Shown here in pieces: positions 8,028 through 16,847 of a stretch of 64,000 bases of DNA. Made by a program: the position numbers and the translations under genes. This DNA is from Paracoccus zhejiangensis (GTDB lineage: Bacteria > Pseudomonadota > Alphaproteobacteria > Rhodobacterales > Rhodobacteraceae). Numbering within the stretch: the first letter of the stretch is position 1; each line of letters begins with the position of its first letter. The stretch spans positions 1 through 64,000 of the forward strand of contig NZ_CP025430.1 in NCBI RefSeq assembly GCF_002847445.1. Reading direction: 5' to 3'. The notes below the pieces were generated by a model that was not told the DNA's origin, did no database searches, and was given only the letters and a program-made list of their open reading frames with translations.

Positions 8028-9743
8028 ATGGCAAGACGCAGGAAAGCCGGAACCGAGACCGTGATGACGGCGGCATGGCGCCAGTCGCGGCCCGGGCTGT
8101 TCGTGGTGCTGCTGTTCACGGCCTGCTTCAACCTGCTGAAGTTCGCCATGCCGCTCTACCTGATCCAGGTGCTGGACCGGGTGCCGGCCAGCCGCAGCAT
8201 CGAGACGCTGGTGATGCTGACCATCATGGTCGTCATCGCCGTCGGCTGCGGTCTGGCGCTGGACGTGATCCGGCGGCGGATGCTGGTCCGTTGGGGGCTG
8301 TGGATCGAGCGCCAGTTCGGCCCGCGCGTGGTCGGGCAGGGGCTTGAGGGCCGCAGCAGCGACGACCAGTCGGGCGAGATCGACGGCGCGCTTGGTGATG
8401 TCGCACGGCTGCGCAGCTTTGTCTCGGGTCCGATCGTGTCCTGGCTGGATATCGGCTTCGCACCGCTGTTCTTCATCGGCATCTTCCTCGTCCACCCTCT
8501 GCTGGGCGTGATCGGGCTCGCGGCGCTGGTGGCGCTGGCCGTCGTCGGGGTTCTGGGCGATTCCCTGACGCGGGATGCGCGCCGCGCCTCGGGTGATGCC
8601 TATCGCGAGCAGCGGGCGCTGGTGCAGGCCGCCGGGCAGAACCGGGAAAGCGTCGGCGCCTTCTCGATGTCGCGCACCCTGACCGAGCGCTGGCGGCGCA
8701 CCGCCTCGGCCCGGCTGCAAGAGCGCCAGCGCATCGAGGACGGGCATATCCTGTTCAAGAGCCTGCGCCGGGGCATCGGACAGTTCCTGCGCATCGCCAT
8801 GATCGCCGCCGGTGTCTGGCTGGTGGTGATCGGATCGCTGACCTTCGGCGGCATCTTTGCCGCGCGGATCATGGCGGGCTTTGGCTTCAGTCTGGCCAAT
8901 GACGCGATCAGCAACTGGCGTAACCTGCGCGAGGCGCGGTCTGCCTATGCCTCGCTGCGCAAGCGGCTGGCCGAGGACCCGGATCAGCCCGCGTCGGTCG
9001 AGGGCGAGCCTGCTGCGGCACCGCTGATCCTCGACCAGATGAGCTTTCGCCAGCCGGGCGAGCGGTCCTACCTGTTCAACCGGCTGACGCTGGAACTGGC
9101 ACCGGGCGAGTTGATGGTGGTCAGCGGTCAGGCCGGGACCGGCAAGACAACGCTGTCGCGGCTGCTGGTCGGGGTGCTGGCGCCGCGCGAAGGCCAGATC
9201 CGGCTGGGGGATGTCGAGCTGTCGCGTCTGCCGCCCGAGCAGCGGGCCGGTCTGATCGGCTTCCTGCCCCAGCATACCGAGCTTTTCACCGGCACCATCC
9301 GCGAGAACATCGCCCGCATGGACGCGGGCGATTTCGCCGCCGTGACCGATGCTGCCCGGCTGGTCGGGATGCACGAGAAGTTCATCGGCCTGCCCGAGGG
9401 CTATGACACGGTGATCAGCGGCGACAGCTTCGGCATGTCCGGCAGCGAGCGCAAGCGCATCGCCCTGGCCCGCGCCTTCTATGGTCGTCCGCGCCTGATC
9501 GTCCTCGACGAGCCGACGGCCAATCTGGATGCCGGCGCCCGCCGGGTGCTGGAAACGGCGCTGGCCGAGTTGAAACAGGGTGGGGCCTCGCTGGTCGTCA
9601 CCCAGTCGATCCATTCGGTGCAGATCGCCCGCATGGCCGAACGATTCCTGATCCTCGGCGGCAAGCGCGCCCATGAGGTAACCGAGAATACCGGCCGCGA
9701 GACCCGCGAACGTGCCCGCGACCATCTGAGAAGCGTGAAATGA
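8028..9743 (+). CDS. Type I secretion ABC transporter (PrtD-like permease/ATPase) with altered ATPase motifs
   Basis: 571 residues from ATG 8028 (AAGGGA upstream). The membrane domain covers about residues 18-320 with hydrophobic segments near 20-40, 55-75, 135-180 and 265-300. The ATPase domain begins near 328. Walker A is GQAGTGKTT (about 366) and Walker B is LIVLDEPTANLD. The signature is MSGSERKR (470-477) instead of LSGGQ-type. The switch-loop His is replaced by Gln 526 in VVTQSIHS. The 4-base overlap with the HlyD gene identifies a type I exporter pair. The substrate is unknown. Confidence 0.85.
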   Translation: MARRRKAGTETVMTAAWRQSRPGLFVVLLFTACFNLLKFAMPLYLIQVLDRVPASRSIETLVMLTIMVVIAVGCGLALDVIRRRMLVRWGLWIERQFGPRVVGQGLEGRSSDDQSGEIDGALGDVARLRSFVSGPIVSWLDIGFAPLFFIGIFLVHPLLGVIGLAALVALAVVGVLGDSLTRDARRASGDAYREQRALVQAAGQNRESVGAFSMSRTLTERWRRTASARLQERQRIEDGHILFKSLRRGIGQFLRIAMIAAGVWLVVIGSLTFGGIFAARIMAGFGFSLANDAISNWRNLREARSAYASLRKRLAEDPDQPASVEGEPAAAPLILDQMSFRQPGERSYLFNRLTLELAPGELMVVSGQAGTGKTTLSRLLVGVLAPREGQIRLGDVELSRLPPEQRAGLIGFLPQHTELFTGTIRENIARMDAGDFAAVTDAARLVGMHEKFIGLPEGYDTVISGDSFGMSGSERKRIALARAFYGRPRLIVLDEPTANLDAGARRVLETALAELKQGGASLVVTQSIHSVQIARMAERFLILGGKRAHEVTENTGRETRERARDHLRSVK

Positions 9744-11062
9744 CCGATCGGACCCAGACCCTCCTCGACGCCGAGACCGGACCGCCCTTCGGTCGCGGGT
9801 TGGCACTGGCCGGCTTTGGCGTGATCGCGGTCTTTGCCGGCACCTTCTATGTCTGGGCTGCCGCCGCCCCGATCGAAGGCGCGGTGGTGGCGCCGGGCCT
9901 TGTCAGCGTCGATACCAGCGTGCGCACCGTCCAGCATCTGGAAGGCGGCATCATCCAGGACATCCTGGTCCGTGACGGCGATCAGGTCGAACCCGGACAG
10001 GTGCTGATCCGGCTGCAGAACACCGTGCCCTCCTCGAGCCTGAACGAGGTGCAGGCGCAGTATTTCGAAGCGCGGGCGACCGAGGCTCGATTGCTGGCCG
10101 AGCAGCAGGGGCTGGATGAGATCAGCTTTCCCGGCGAACTGACCGAGAAGATCGGCGACAGCGCCGCGCAATCGGCCATGGCCGGCCAGCTGGGCATCTT
10201 TGACAGCCGCCGGACTTTGATGACCGACCGGCTGACCATCTTCGAGCGCACCACCGACGGGCTCGAGACCGAGATCGAGGGGCTGGAGGGCCAGATTGCC
10301 GCCTCGGAATCGCGCCAGAAGCTTCTGGGCGAGGAACTGGCCGATGTGCAGCGCCTCTTCGACCGAAACCTGACCGACAAGCCGCGTCTGCTGCAGTTGC
10401 AGCGCGACGCCGCCCAGTTGGAGGGCGAGATTGCCAGCTATCGCGCGGCCATCGGCACGGCCGAGCAGAAAATCGCGGAAACCGCCCTGCGCCGGTCCGA
10501 GCTGAAGAATGCCATGGAGACCGAGGTGGTCCAGCAACTCCGCGACAGCCGGGCGCGTGCCTATGAGCTGAGCCAGCGCCTTGCCGCCGCCCGCGACGTG
10601 ATGGGCCGGACCGACATCCGCTCGCCGGTCAGCGGCGTGGTGACGGGCTTGCAGGTCCACACCGTCGGCGGGGTCATCGCCGCCGGCCAGCCGCTGATGG
10701 ACGTGGTGCCGGTCAGCGACAAGCTGGTGGTGCAGGCGACCATCGATCCGCTGGACATCGATCAGGTCACGCCCGGGCAGGAGGCGCAGGTCTGGCTCTC
10801 GGCGCTGAACCGGCGCAGCCAGCACCCGATCGAAGGGTTGGTGCAGACCGTCTCGGCCGACCGGCTGGTCGATCCCCAGACCGGCGCCCCCTATTACCTG
10901 GCGCGGGTCGAATTGCAGCGCGCCGAGATCGAGAAGGGCGGGATGCCGCTGCAGCCCGGCATGAGCGCCGAGGTGATGATCCATACCGGCGCGCGCACCA
11001 CGCTCGACTATCTGCTTTCACCGATCACCCAGTTTCTGACGCGCGCCATGCGCGAGGGATGA
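9740..11062 (+). CDS. HlyD family periplasmic adaptor of type I secretion
   Basis: 440 residues. A short cytoplasmic N-terminus and one membrane anchor (about 22-42) are followed by the lipoyl/barrel half-motif VQHLEGGIIQDILVRDGD, long coiled-coil arms (about 95-290) and the returning barrel (TDIRSPVSGVVTGLQVHTVGG). It would link the ABC protein to an outer-membrane TolC channel encoded elsewhere. Its ATG overlaps the ABC stop codon. Confidence 0.92.
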   Translation: MTDRTQTLLDAETGPPFGRGLALAGFGVIAVFAGTFYVWAAAAPIEGAVVAPGLVSVDTSVRTVQHLEGGIIQDILVRDGDQVEPGQVLIRLQNTVPSSSLNEVQAQYFEARATEARLLAEQQGLDEISFPGELTEKIGDSAAQSAMAGQLGIFDSRRTLMTDRLTIFERTTDGLETEIEGLEGQIAASESRQKLLGEELADVQRLFDRNLTDKPRLLQLQRDAAQLEGEIASYRAAIGTAEQKIAETALRRSELKNAMETEVVQQLRDSRARAYELSQRLAAARDVMGRTDIRSPVSGVVTGLQVHTVGGVIAAGQPLMDVVPVSDKLVVQATIDPLDIDQVTPGQEAQVWLSALNRRSQHPIEGLVQTVSADRLVDPQTGAPYYLARVELQRAEIEKGGMPLQPGMSAEVMIHTGARTTLDYLLSPITQFLTRAMREG

Positions 11063-11103
11063 GGTTCATCCCTTTCCCCATTTTTACACGTGAGGACAAA
11101 GCC

Positions 11104-14100
11104 ATGCAGAGTCTCGACGCCGCGTTCCTTGCCGCAGGCAATATCCACGCCCGCTGCCGGGTCCTGTCACTGCGCATCAAGGACGCGGCTGACCAGACTG
11201 TTTCGCCCGAGGCCATCACCATGCTGGCCGAAGCGATGCAGCGCATCCGCCCCGTGGTTCTGGATTGCCCGGCCTGGCGGCGGTTGACGCAGGCCCGGGC
11301 GGATGTGCCGCTCGCGGCGCTGGTCGAGGTTCTGGCCCTCATCATGCAGCGCTATACCCATTGGCCGGTGAAATTCTGCTCCTGGCGCGAACGCGCCTCG
11401 CAGAGCCATCCCGGGCGGACTGACCAACTCGAGCGGCAGGGGATCGCGGTCTTCGAGATCGGCGCCGAGAATCCGGGCCGCGTGGCGGGTGAAGGGGCAA
11501 TGGCTCTGGCCGAACTGCTGCTGGGGCAGCCTTCCGTCGACGAGGTTTACCACGCCTTTCTTGCGCAGATGACCATCTTCCAGGACCGCACCTCGCACGA
11601 AACGCCCTCGGGCGACGCGCTGCAGATCGCCGGCGACGCCGCGCGGCGGGGAATTGCCTGGGCGGTGATGCAACGTTCGCAACTGATGCGGTTGGGACTG
11701 GGGCGCTATTCGCAGATCCTGAAGGGCACGGAGTCGACGCATACGCGCTCGATCGGTCGGCTGGTAGCGGGCGACAAGGGGCTGACCAACCGGATCCTGA
11801 CCGAGGCGGGTTTGCCGGTGCCGCGTCAGGCCGTGACCAGCAGTCTGAAGCGGGCGCAATCGCTGGCCGAGAAGGTCGGCTATCCGCTGGTGGTCAAGCC
11901 GCGCAACGGCAATATGGGGCGCGGCATCACCATCGGCGTGCGCGACGGCAAACATCTGGCCAAGGCTTTCGAGCGGGCGCAGAAGGTCTCGCACACGGTC
12001 GTGCTGGAATCGCTGATCGAGGGCGAGGAATATCGCCTGCTGGCGGTCGGCGGCCGCTTTGTCGCCGCCGCCCATCGTCGCGCTGCACAGGTCAAGGGCG
12101 ATGGCGTCTCGACCATCACCCAGCTGGTCGAGCGCGAGAACCTGCGGCCCGAGCGCGAGCCGGTGCTGATCAGCCGCATGGCCATCCTGCGCCGGCTGGA
12201 ACTGGACGATTACGCGCTGGAGGTTCTGGCCGAGCAGGGGATGGATGCGGCCTCGATCCCGGAGAAGGGGCAGATCGCGTATCTCAGGCGGGAATCGAAC
12301 ATTTCGCGCGGCGGCGAGCCTGCGGATGTGACGGACAGGATGCATCCCGACAACATCGAGATGGCGGGTCGCGCGGCGCGGATTGTGGGGCTGGACATCG
12401 CCGGCATCGATTTCATCACCACCGATCCCGCCATCTCGTGGCGGCAGAATCGGGCCGCGATCTGTGAAGTGAACAGCCGGCCGGGGATCAACATGCAGAT
12501 CCAGATGGCCGGGAAGGGCCGGGACCGCATCACCGGGCCGATCCTCGACATGTATTTCCCGCAGGGCAGCCGCTCGCGTATGCCCGTGGTCGCGCTTCTG
12601 GGCCAGCCCGAGCAGACCCGGCAGTTGCGCGAGAGCATCGAGGCGGCGGCGACAGAGGCCGGGCTGGTGCTGGGACTGGTCGGACCCGCCGCGTCACCGG
12701 CCTATCAGGACGGCCCGACGAGCACGCGGCGTCTGGCAGATGCCGATGCGCTGGCCTGGGACCCCGATATCGACCTGGCGCTGCTGGAGGCCACCCCTGC
12801 CGAGGTCGTCGCCCGTGGCATCGGGGTCGAGCGGCTGGACCTCGCGGTTACGGCTCTCAGCGATGGCTCTGAAGTGCATGGGCTGGCCTCCGAGACGCTG
12901 TCCCGGGTCTCTGGCGGGCGGTTGGTCGGGCTGGACGACCCGGCAGCCGCCGAGCAGGTCGGCGCGGTCCTGGGCCTCGATCTGCCGCAGGTCGTATCGA
13001 CGCCGTTGCCGATGTCGCTGCAAACGGAAGCCAGCGCCAACTATGCCACCCCCTTGCCGCGTCGGGCGGTGGACCCCGACGAGGTCGCGGTGCTGTTCCT
13101 CGGCGATGTGGGTTTTGGCGAAAGCTACATGCACCATCCCCGCACGCTGGACCTGCAGCGGATCCTGGGCAGCTTTGGTCACGGCTATTCACTGGCGAAC
13201 CTGCAGGACATCATGGGGCTTGGGCATTTCACCATCGCCAATCTCGAGGTGCCGCTGTCGATGCGCCCCGATCCGGCATTGCAGGGGCAGAAGAACTATC
13301 TGGGCTGGTGCGATCCCGAGCGGACGGCGGCGGCCCTGCAGCAGGCGGGAATCGATGCCGTCTGTCTTGCCAACAACCACATGCTGGATTGCGGCGCGGC
13401 GGGCTTGTCGGACACGCTGACCCGGTTGCAGGCGTCGGGGATCGGCGCCTTCGGCGCGGGCGAGGGCGAGGATGCGGCCGCTCATCCGCTGATCTATCGC
13501 TTCCAGATCGGCGGCGCCGAGCGGTCGCTGGTGGTCTTTCCCGGCTTCGAATATCGCCGCCGCTATGATCGCCGCTATCGCTGGTATGCGCGGGGTGAAC
13601 GCGGCGGGATCGGGCTCTTGTCCCCCGATGCCATCGCCCGGCAGGTCACCGCTCTGCGCGAGGTGCTGCCCGATCCGGTCTTCGTGGGCTTTCCGCATTG
13701 GGGCACCGATTACGAGGACACCACCGACGCTCAGCGCGAGACGGCGGCGGAACTGGTGGCGGCGGGGCTCGACCTGATCATCGGCCATGGCGCGCATGTG
13801 CTGCAGCCGATCGAGATGATCGACGGGGTGCCGGTGCTCTACAATATCGGGAACTTCGTCTGGAACACGCCGGGGCGGTTCAAGTCTCGCGAGGTGCTGC
13901 CGATGGGGGCGGCGGTCAGCCTGACCTTTGCCCGCAACCAGCGTGGCGGTCCCAGGCTGCGGCTTTACCCCATCGTCACCGACAACGACCTGACGGGCTT
14001 CCAGAACCGCCCGGTGACCGGGGACGAGTTCCCCGAAGTTGCCCGATTCCTGACTTCGCGGCTGATGGGCCGTCCGCGACGGATGCAGGATGAGGCTGGC

Positions 14101-14172
14101 TTCTGCCTGGACCTGCCCCTGCACGCGCGACGCACCGCCCAGGCATCCGCGTCCCACGTGGCGGCGGAATAG
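11104..14172 (+). CDS. Cyanophycin synthetase-like ATP-grasp ligase + degenerate Mur-like domain + CapA phosphoesterase fusion
   Basis: 1022 residues from ATG 11104 (GAGG 10 bases upstream; an alternative start lies at 11059). Residues 1-215 match the CphA N-domain region. Residues about 230-480 are ATP-grasp: DKGLTNRILTEAGLPVP, VVKPRNGNMGRGIT, LLAVGGRFVAAAHR, CEVNSRPGINM. Residues about 489-645 align with the Mur-ligase part of CphA, but the P-loop GTNGKTT position reads GQPEQTRQ and the domain is shortened. Residues about 660-965 are CapA/PgsA-like: FLGDVGFGES, ANNHMLDCG, FPHWGTDYED, IIGHGAHVLQPIE. Inferred role: ATP-dependent amide-bond formation coupled to a polyanion-synthesis-type phosphoesterase. 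It follows the exporter genes by 41 bases. Confidence 0.85.
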   Translation: MQSLDAAFLAAGNIHARCRVLSLRIKDAADQTVSPEAITMLAEAMQRIRPVVLDCPAWRRLTQARADVPLAALVEVLALIMQRYTHWPVKFCSWRERASQSHPGRTDQLERQGIAVFEIGAENPGRVAGEGAMALAELLLGQPSVDEVYHAFLAQMTIFQDRTSHETPSGDALQIAGDAARRGIAWAVMQRSQLMRLGLGRYSQILKGTESTHTRSIGRLVAGDKGLTNRILTEAGLPVPRQAVTSSLKRAQSLAEKVGYPLVVKPRNGNMGRGITIGVRDGKHLAKAFERAQKVSHTVVLESLIEGEEYRLLAVGGRFVAAAHRRAAQVKGDGVSTITQLVERENLRPEREPVLISRMAILRRLELDDYALEVLAEQGMDAASIPEKGQIAYLRRESNISRGGEPADVTDRMHPDNIEMAGRAARIVGLDIAGIDFITTDPAISWRQNRAAICEVNSRPGINMQIQMAGKGRDRITGPILDMYFPQGSRSRMPVVALLGQPEQTRQLRESIEAAATEAGLVLGLVGPAASPAYQDGPTSTRRLADADALAWDPDIDLALLEATPAEVVARGIGVERLDLAVTALSDGSEVHGLASETLSRVSGGRLVGLDDPAAAEQVGAVLGLDLPQVVSTPLPMSLQTEASANYATPLPRRAVDPDEVAVLFLGDVGFGESYMHHPRTLDLQRILGSFGHGYSLANLQDIMGLGHFTIANLEVPLSMRPDPALQGQKNYLGWCDPERTAAALQQAGIDAVCLANNHMLDCGAAGLSDTLTRLQASGIGAFGAGEGEDAAAHPLIYRFQIGGAERSLVVFPGFEYRRRYDRRYRWYARGERGGIGLLSPDAIARQVTALREVLPDPVFVGFPHWGTDYEDTTDAQRETAAELVAAGLDLIIGHGAHVLQPIEMIDGVPVLYNIGNFVWNTPGRFKSREVLPMGAAVSLTFARNQRGGPRLRLYPIVTDNDLTGFQNRPVTGDEFPEVARFLTSRLMGRPRRMQDEAGFCLDLPLHARRTAQASASHVAAE

Positions 14173-14193
14173 CGCCGCGGTTCTTGCGATGAG

Positions 14194-14224
14194 GGGGCGC
14201 TGCCAATGGGCGGCGCCCCTTTTC
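14194..14224 (+). terminator. Rho-independent terminator of the export/ligase operon
   Basis: An 11-base-pair GC-rich stem (GGGGCGCTGCC / GGCGGCGCCCC, one G-U pair) with a 4-base loop is followed by TTTT. It lies 21 bases after the fusion gene and separates the operon from purQ. Confidence 0.8.
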
Positions 14225-14276
14225 CCGGACGGCCGCTTGCGCTATGGCAGGGCCATTCCCGCCACAGGAGCCGCCG

Positions 14277-14945
14277 ATGAAAGCCGCCGTCATCACCTTC
14301 CCCGGATCGAATTGCGATCGCGATCTGGCCGTCGCGCTGGATCAGGCGGGGGCCGATGTGTCCCGCGTCTGGCACAAGGACGAGGCCTTGCCGGCAGGGA
14401 CCGATCTGGTTGCCGTTCCGGGCGGGTTCTCCTTCGGCGATTACCTGCGCTGCGGCGCCATCGCCGCCCATTCGCCGATCGCCGGGGCGCTGCGCGAACA
14501 CGCACGGCGCGGCGGCTATGTGCTGGGTGTCTGCAACGGCTTCCAGGTGCTGACCGAACTGGGCCTGCTGCCCGGCGCGCTGATGCGCAATGCCGGGCTG
14601 ACCTTTGTCTGCCGACCGGTCGGGCTGATCGTGGCGGCAGGCGACAATGCCTTCACCGCCGGCTACGCCCGTGGCGCGCGGCTGGACATCCCGGTTGCCC
14701 ACCACGACGGCAATTACCAGATCGATGCCGAGGGACTGGCGCGGCTGAAGGCCGAGGACCGGATCGCCTTCACCTATGAGAGCGCGGTGAACGGCTCGGT
14801 CGCCGATATCGCCGGCGTGCTGTCCGAGAACCGCCGGGTGCTGGGCCTGATGCCGCATCCCGAGCGGGCGGCCGATCCGTCGCTCGGCGGCAACGATGGC
14901 GCCGCGATGTTCCGTGGCCTCGTCGATCTGGCTGTTGCGGCCTGA
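14277..14945 (+). CDS. purQ: Phosphoribosylformylglycinamidine synthase subunit PurQ (glutaminase)
   Basis: 222 residues. Class I glutamine amidotransferase delivering ammonia to PurL for purine synthesis. The N-terminus [16 protein letters not shown] is diagnostic. The nucleophile Cys 86 is in GVCNGFQVL, and the His/Glu pair in [14 protein letters not shown] 14277 follows ACAGGAG. purS and purL are not in the window beside it. Confidence 0.96.
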   Translation: MKAAVITFPGSNCDRDLAVALDQAGADVSRVWHKDEALPAGTDLVAVPGGFSFGDYLRCGAIAAHSPIAGALREHARRGGYVLGVCNGFQVLTELGLLPGALMRNAGLTFVCRPVGLIVAAGDNAFTAGYARGARLDIPVAHHDGNYQIDAEGLARLKAEDRIAFTYESAVNGSVADIAGVLSENRRVLGLMPHPERAADPSLGGNDGAAMFRGLVDLAVAA

Positions 14946-14954
14946 CTTGAGAGA

Positions 14955-14976
14955 AAGCCCGCAAGGGCTTAGATTG
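14955..14976 (+). terminator. Short hairpin after purQ, possible weak terminator
   Basis: AAGCCC-GCAA-GGGCTT is a perfect 6-bp stem with a GNRA-type loop, 10 bases after the purQ stop codon. No proper T-run follows, so termination is uncertain. Confidence 0.4.
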
Positions 14977-15035
14977 GCTTGATCCATGGCAATTGATGGA
15001 CAGGCCGATTGGCAAGGGAAGCTGACCCGACCCAG

Positions 15036-16823
15036 ATGACAGATACGGGCACCGAAACGCCGCTGCGCAATCCGTGGTGGCTGCGCATTGCGGTTGCGCT
15101 GATCCTGGTCACGGCGGCCGGGGTCATCTGGGTGACCAATGCCTGGCTGACCGAGCGGTTCTCCGAAACCACACGGGTGCGGCTGGAGCTGCGGTCGGCG
15201 CTCTATATCGGCAACCTGCGGTCGGAATTGCAGCGGACGGCCGTGGTGCCCTTGCTGCTGGCGCGCGATCCGGCGTTGATCGGCTCGCTGAACGGGCAGG
15301 ATTTCTCGACCACATCGGCGCGGCTGATGGCGGCGCAGAAGGAAATCAACGTCGCCTCGATCCGGCTTCTGGATGCCTCGGGGCGGGTGGTGGCCTCGAC
15401 CGACCGGGCGCTTCTGGGCGGCAATGACCTGTCCCAGCCCTATTTCGTCGAGGCCCTGCGTTCGCGCGAGACCGTGTTTACGGTCAGCAAGAACGAAGCC
15501 GGGGCGAATGAGTTCAGCTACTCCCGCGCGGTGGTCGCCGAGGGCAAGGCCGTGGGGGTCATCGCCGTGGCCGCCGATCTCTTGCGGCTGGAGCGTTCAT
15601 GGGCGGGGATCTCGGACGCGGTGGCCGTGCTGGACAGCGCCGGGACCATTGTTCTTTCGACCGAGCCGCGCTGGCGCGGGCTGACCCTGCCCGAGGCGCT
15701 GTCGGTGCGCTCGGCCCCCAATGCCATCGACCGCGCCTTCCAGGTGACCGCCGACTGGACCAACCAGCCGCCCGACGCCTATCTGCGCGGCAAGGCGGTG
15801 ATGCAGACCGAGACCCGGATTCCCTTCCGTGGCTGGCGCATGGTGTCCTTTGCCACCTATGATTCGATCCGCGAGCGGGTGAACGCGGTTCTGGCACTGG
15901 AGATCATGGGCTTTGCCATCATCTTGGCCGCCGCCTTCTATATCCTGTCGCGGCGCGAGCGCGAGAAATCGGTGGCCTTCATGCGCGAGTCGGCCGACCT
16001 CAGGGCGCTGAACAACCGCCTCAAGGCCGAGATCGCCGAGCGGGTGCGGGTGCAGCGCGAGTTGCGGGTGGCCGAGCAGACAGTTCAGCAAAGCTCGAAA
16101 CTCGCGGCCCTGGGAGAGATGTCGGCAGGGGTCAGCCACGAGTTGAACCAGCCGCTGGCGGCGATGAAGACCTATCTGGCCGGCGCGCGGCTCTTGTTGC
16201 AGCGCGGGCGCGGCGAAGAGGCGCTGTCCAGTTTCCAGCGCATCGATGATCTGGTCGAGCGCATGGGCGCCATCACCCGGCAGCTGAAAAGCTTTGCGCG
16301 CAAGGGCGAGGAGGCGATGGAGCCGGTGGACCTGCGCGCCAGCGTCTCGGCCGCGCTGACCATGATGGAGCCGCAATTGCGTAGCGGGGTGATCCGCGTC
16401 AGCCACAGCATCCCGCGCGAGAAGATCATGGTTCTGGCCGACCGCATCCGGCTGGAGCAGGTGATCATCAACCTGCTGCGCAACGCGGTCGATGCGGTGA
16501 AATCGCAGCGCGACCCGATGATCGAGATCGCCGTTGGCACCGGCTCGCATGCCTATGTGTCGGTGCGCGACAACGGCCCGGGCGTCGCGGATCTGGAAAA
16601 ATTGTTCGAACCTTTTTTCACCACCAAGAAGCCCGGCGAGGGAACCGGGCTGGGACTTGCGATTTCCTCTGGGATTGTCTCCGATTTCGGGGGACGATTG
16701 ACGGCCCAGAACAATGAGACGGGCGGAGGGGCGGTGTTCGAGGTCGAACTGCCGCTCTACGAGCCCGGTGTGCGGCGCCGGATGCCGACCCCGGAGGGCG
16801 GGGACAGCGTGGCGGCCGAATGA
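15036..16823 (+). CDS. dctB: DctB-like sensor histidine kinase
   Basis: 595 residues. A membrane segment (about 15-35), a periplasmic double-Cache-like sensor to about residue 285, a second membrane segment (EIMGFAIILAAAFYIL) and a coiled coil come first. Then the H-box GEMSAGVSHELNQPLAAM, the N-box NLLRNAVDAV and the ATP lid motifs DNGPG and GTGLGLAIS. These fit the C4-dicarboxylate-sensing DctB family. ATG 15036 is chosen; a TTG at 15009 would add 9 residues. It partners with the next gene. No dctPQM transporter is adjacent, so the signal is not certain. Confidence 0.85.
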   Translation: MTDTGTETPLRNPWWLRIAVALILVTAAGVIWVTNAWLTERFSETTRVRLELRSALYIGNLRSELQRTAVVPLLLARDPALIGSLNGQDFSTTSARLMAAQKEINVASIRLLDASGRVVASTDRALLGGNDLSQPYFVEALRSRETVFTVSKNEAGANEFSYSRAVVAEGKAVGVIAVAADLLRLERSWAGISDAVAVLDSAGTIVLSTEPRWRGLTLPEALSVRSAPNAIDRAFQVTADWTNQPPDAYLRGKAVMQTETRIPFRGWRMVSFATYDSIRERVNAVLALEIMGFAIILAAAFYILSRREREKSVAFMRESADLRALNNRLKAEIAERVRVQRELRVAEQTVQQSSKLAALGEMSAGVSHELNQPLAAMKTYLAGARLLLQRGRGEEALSSFQRIDDLVERMGAITRQLKSFARKGEEAMEPVDLRASVSAALTMMEPQLRSGVIRVSHSIPREKIMVLADRIRLEQVIINLLRNAVDAVKSQRDPMIEIAVGTGSHAYVSVRDNGPGVADLEKLFEPFFTTKKPGEGTGLGLAISSGIVSDFGGRLTAQNNETGGGAVFEVELPLYEPGVRRRMPTPEGGDSVAAE

Positions 16824-16847
16824 TGTATTTGAGACAAGGATGGCCAA

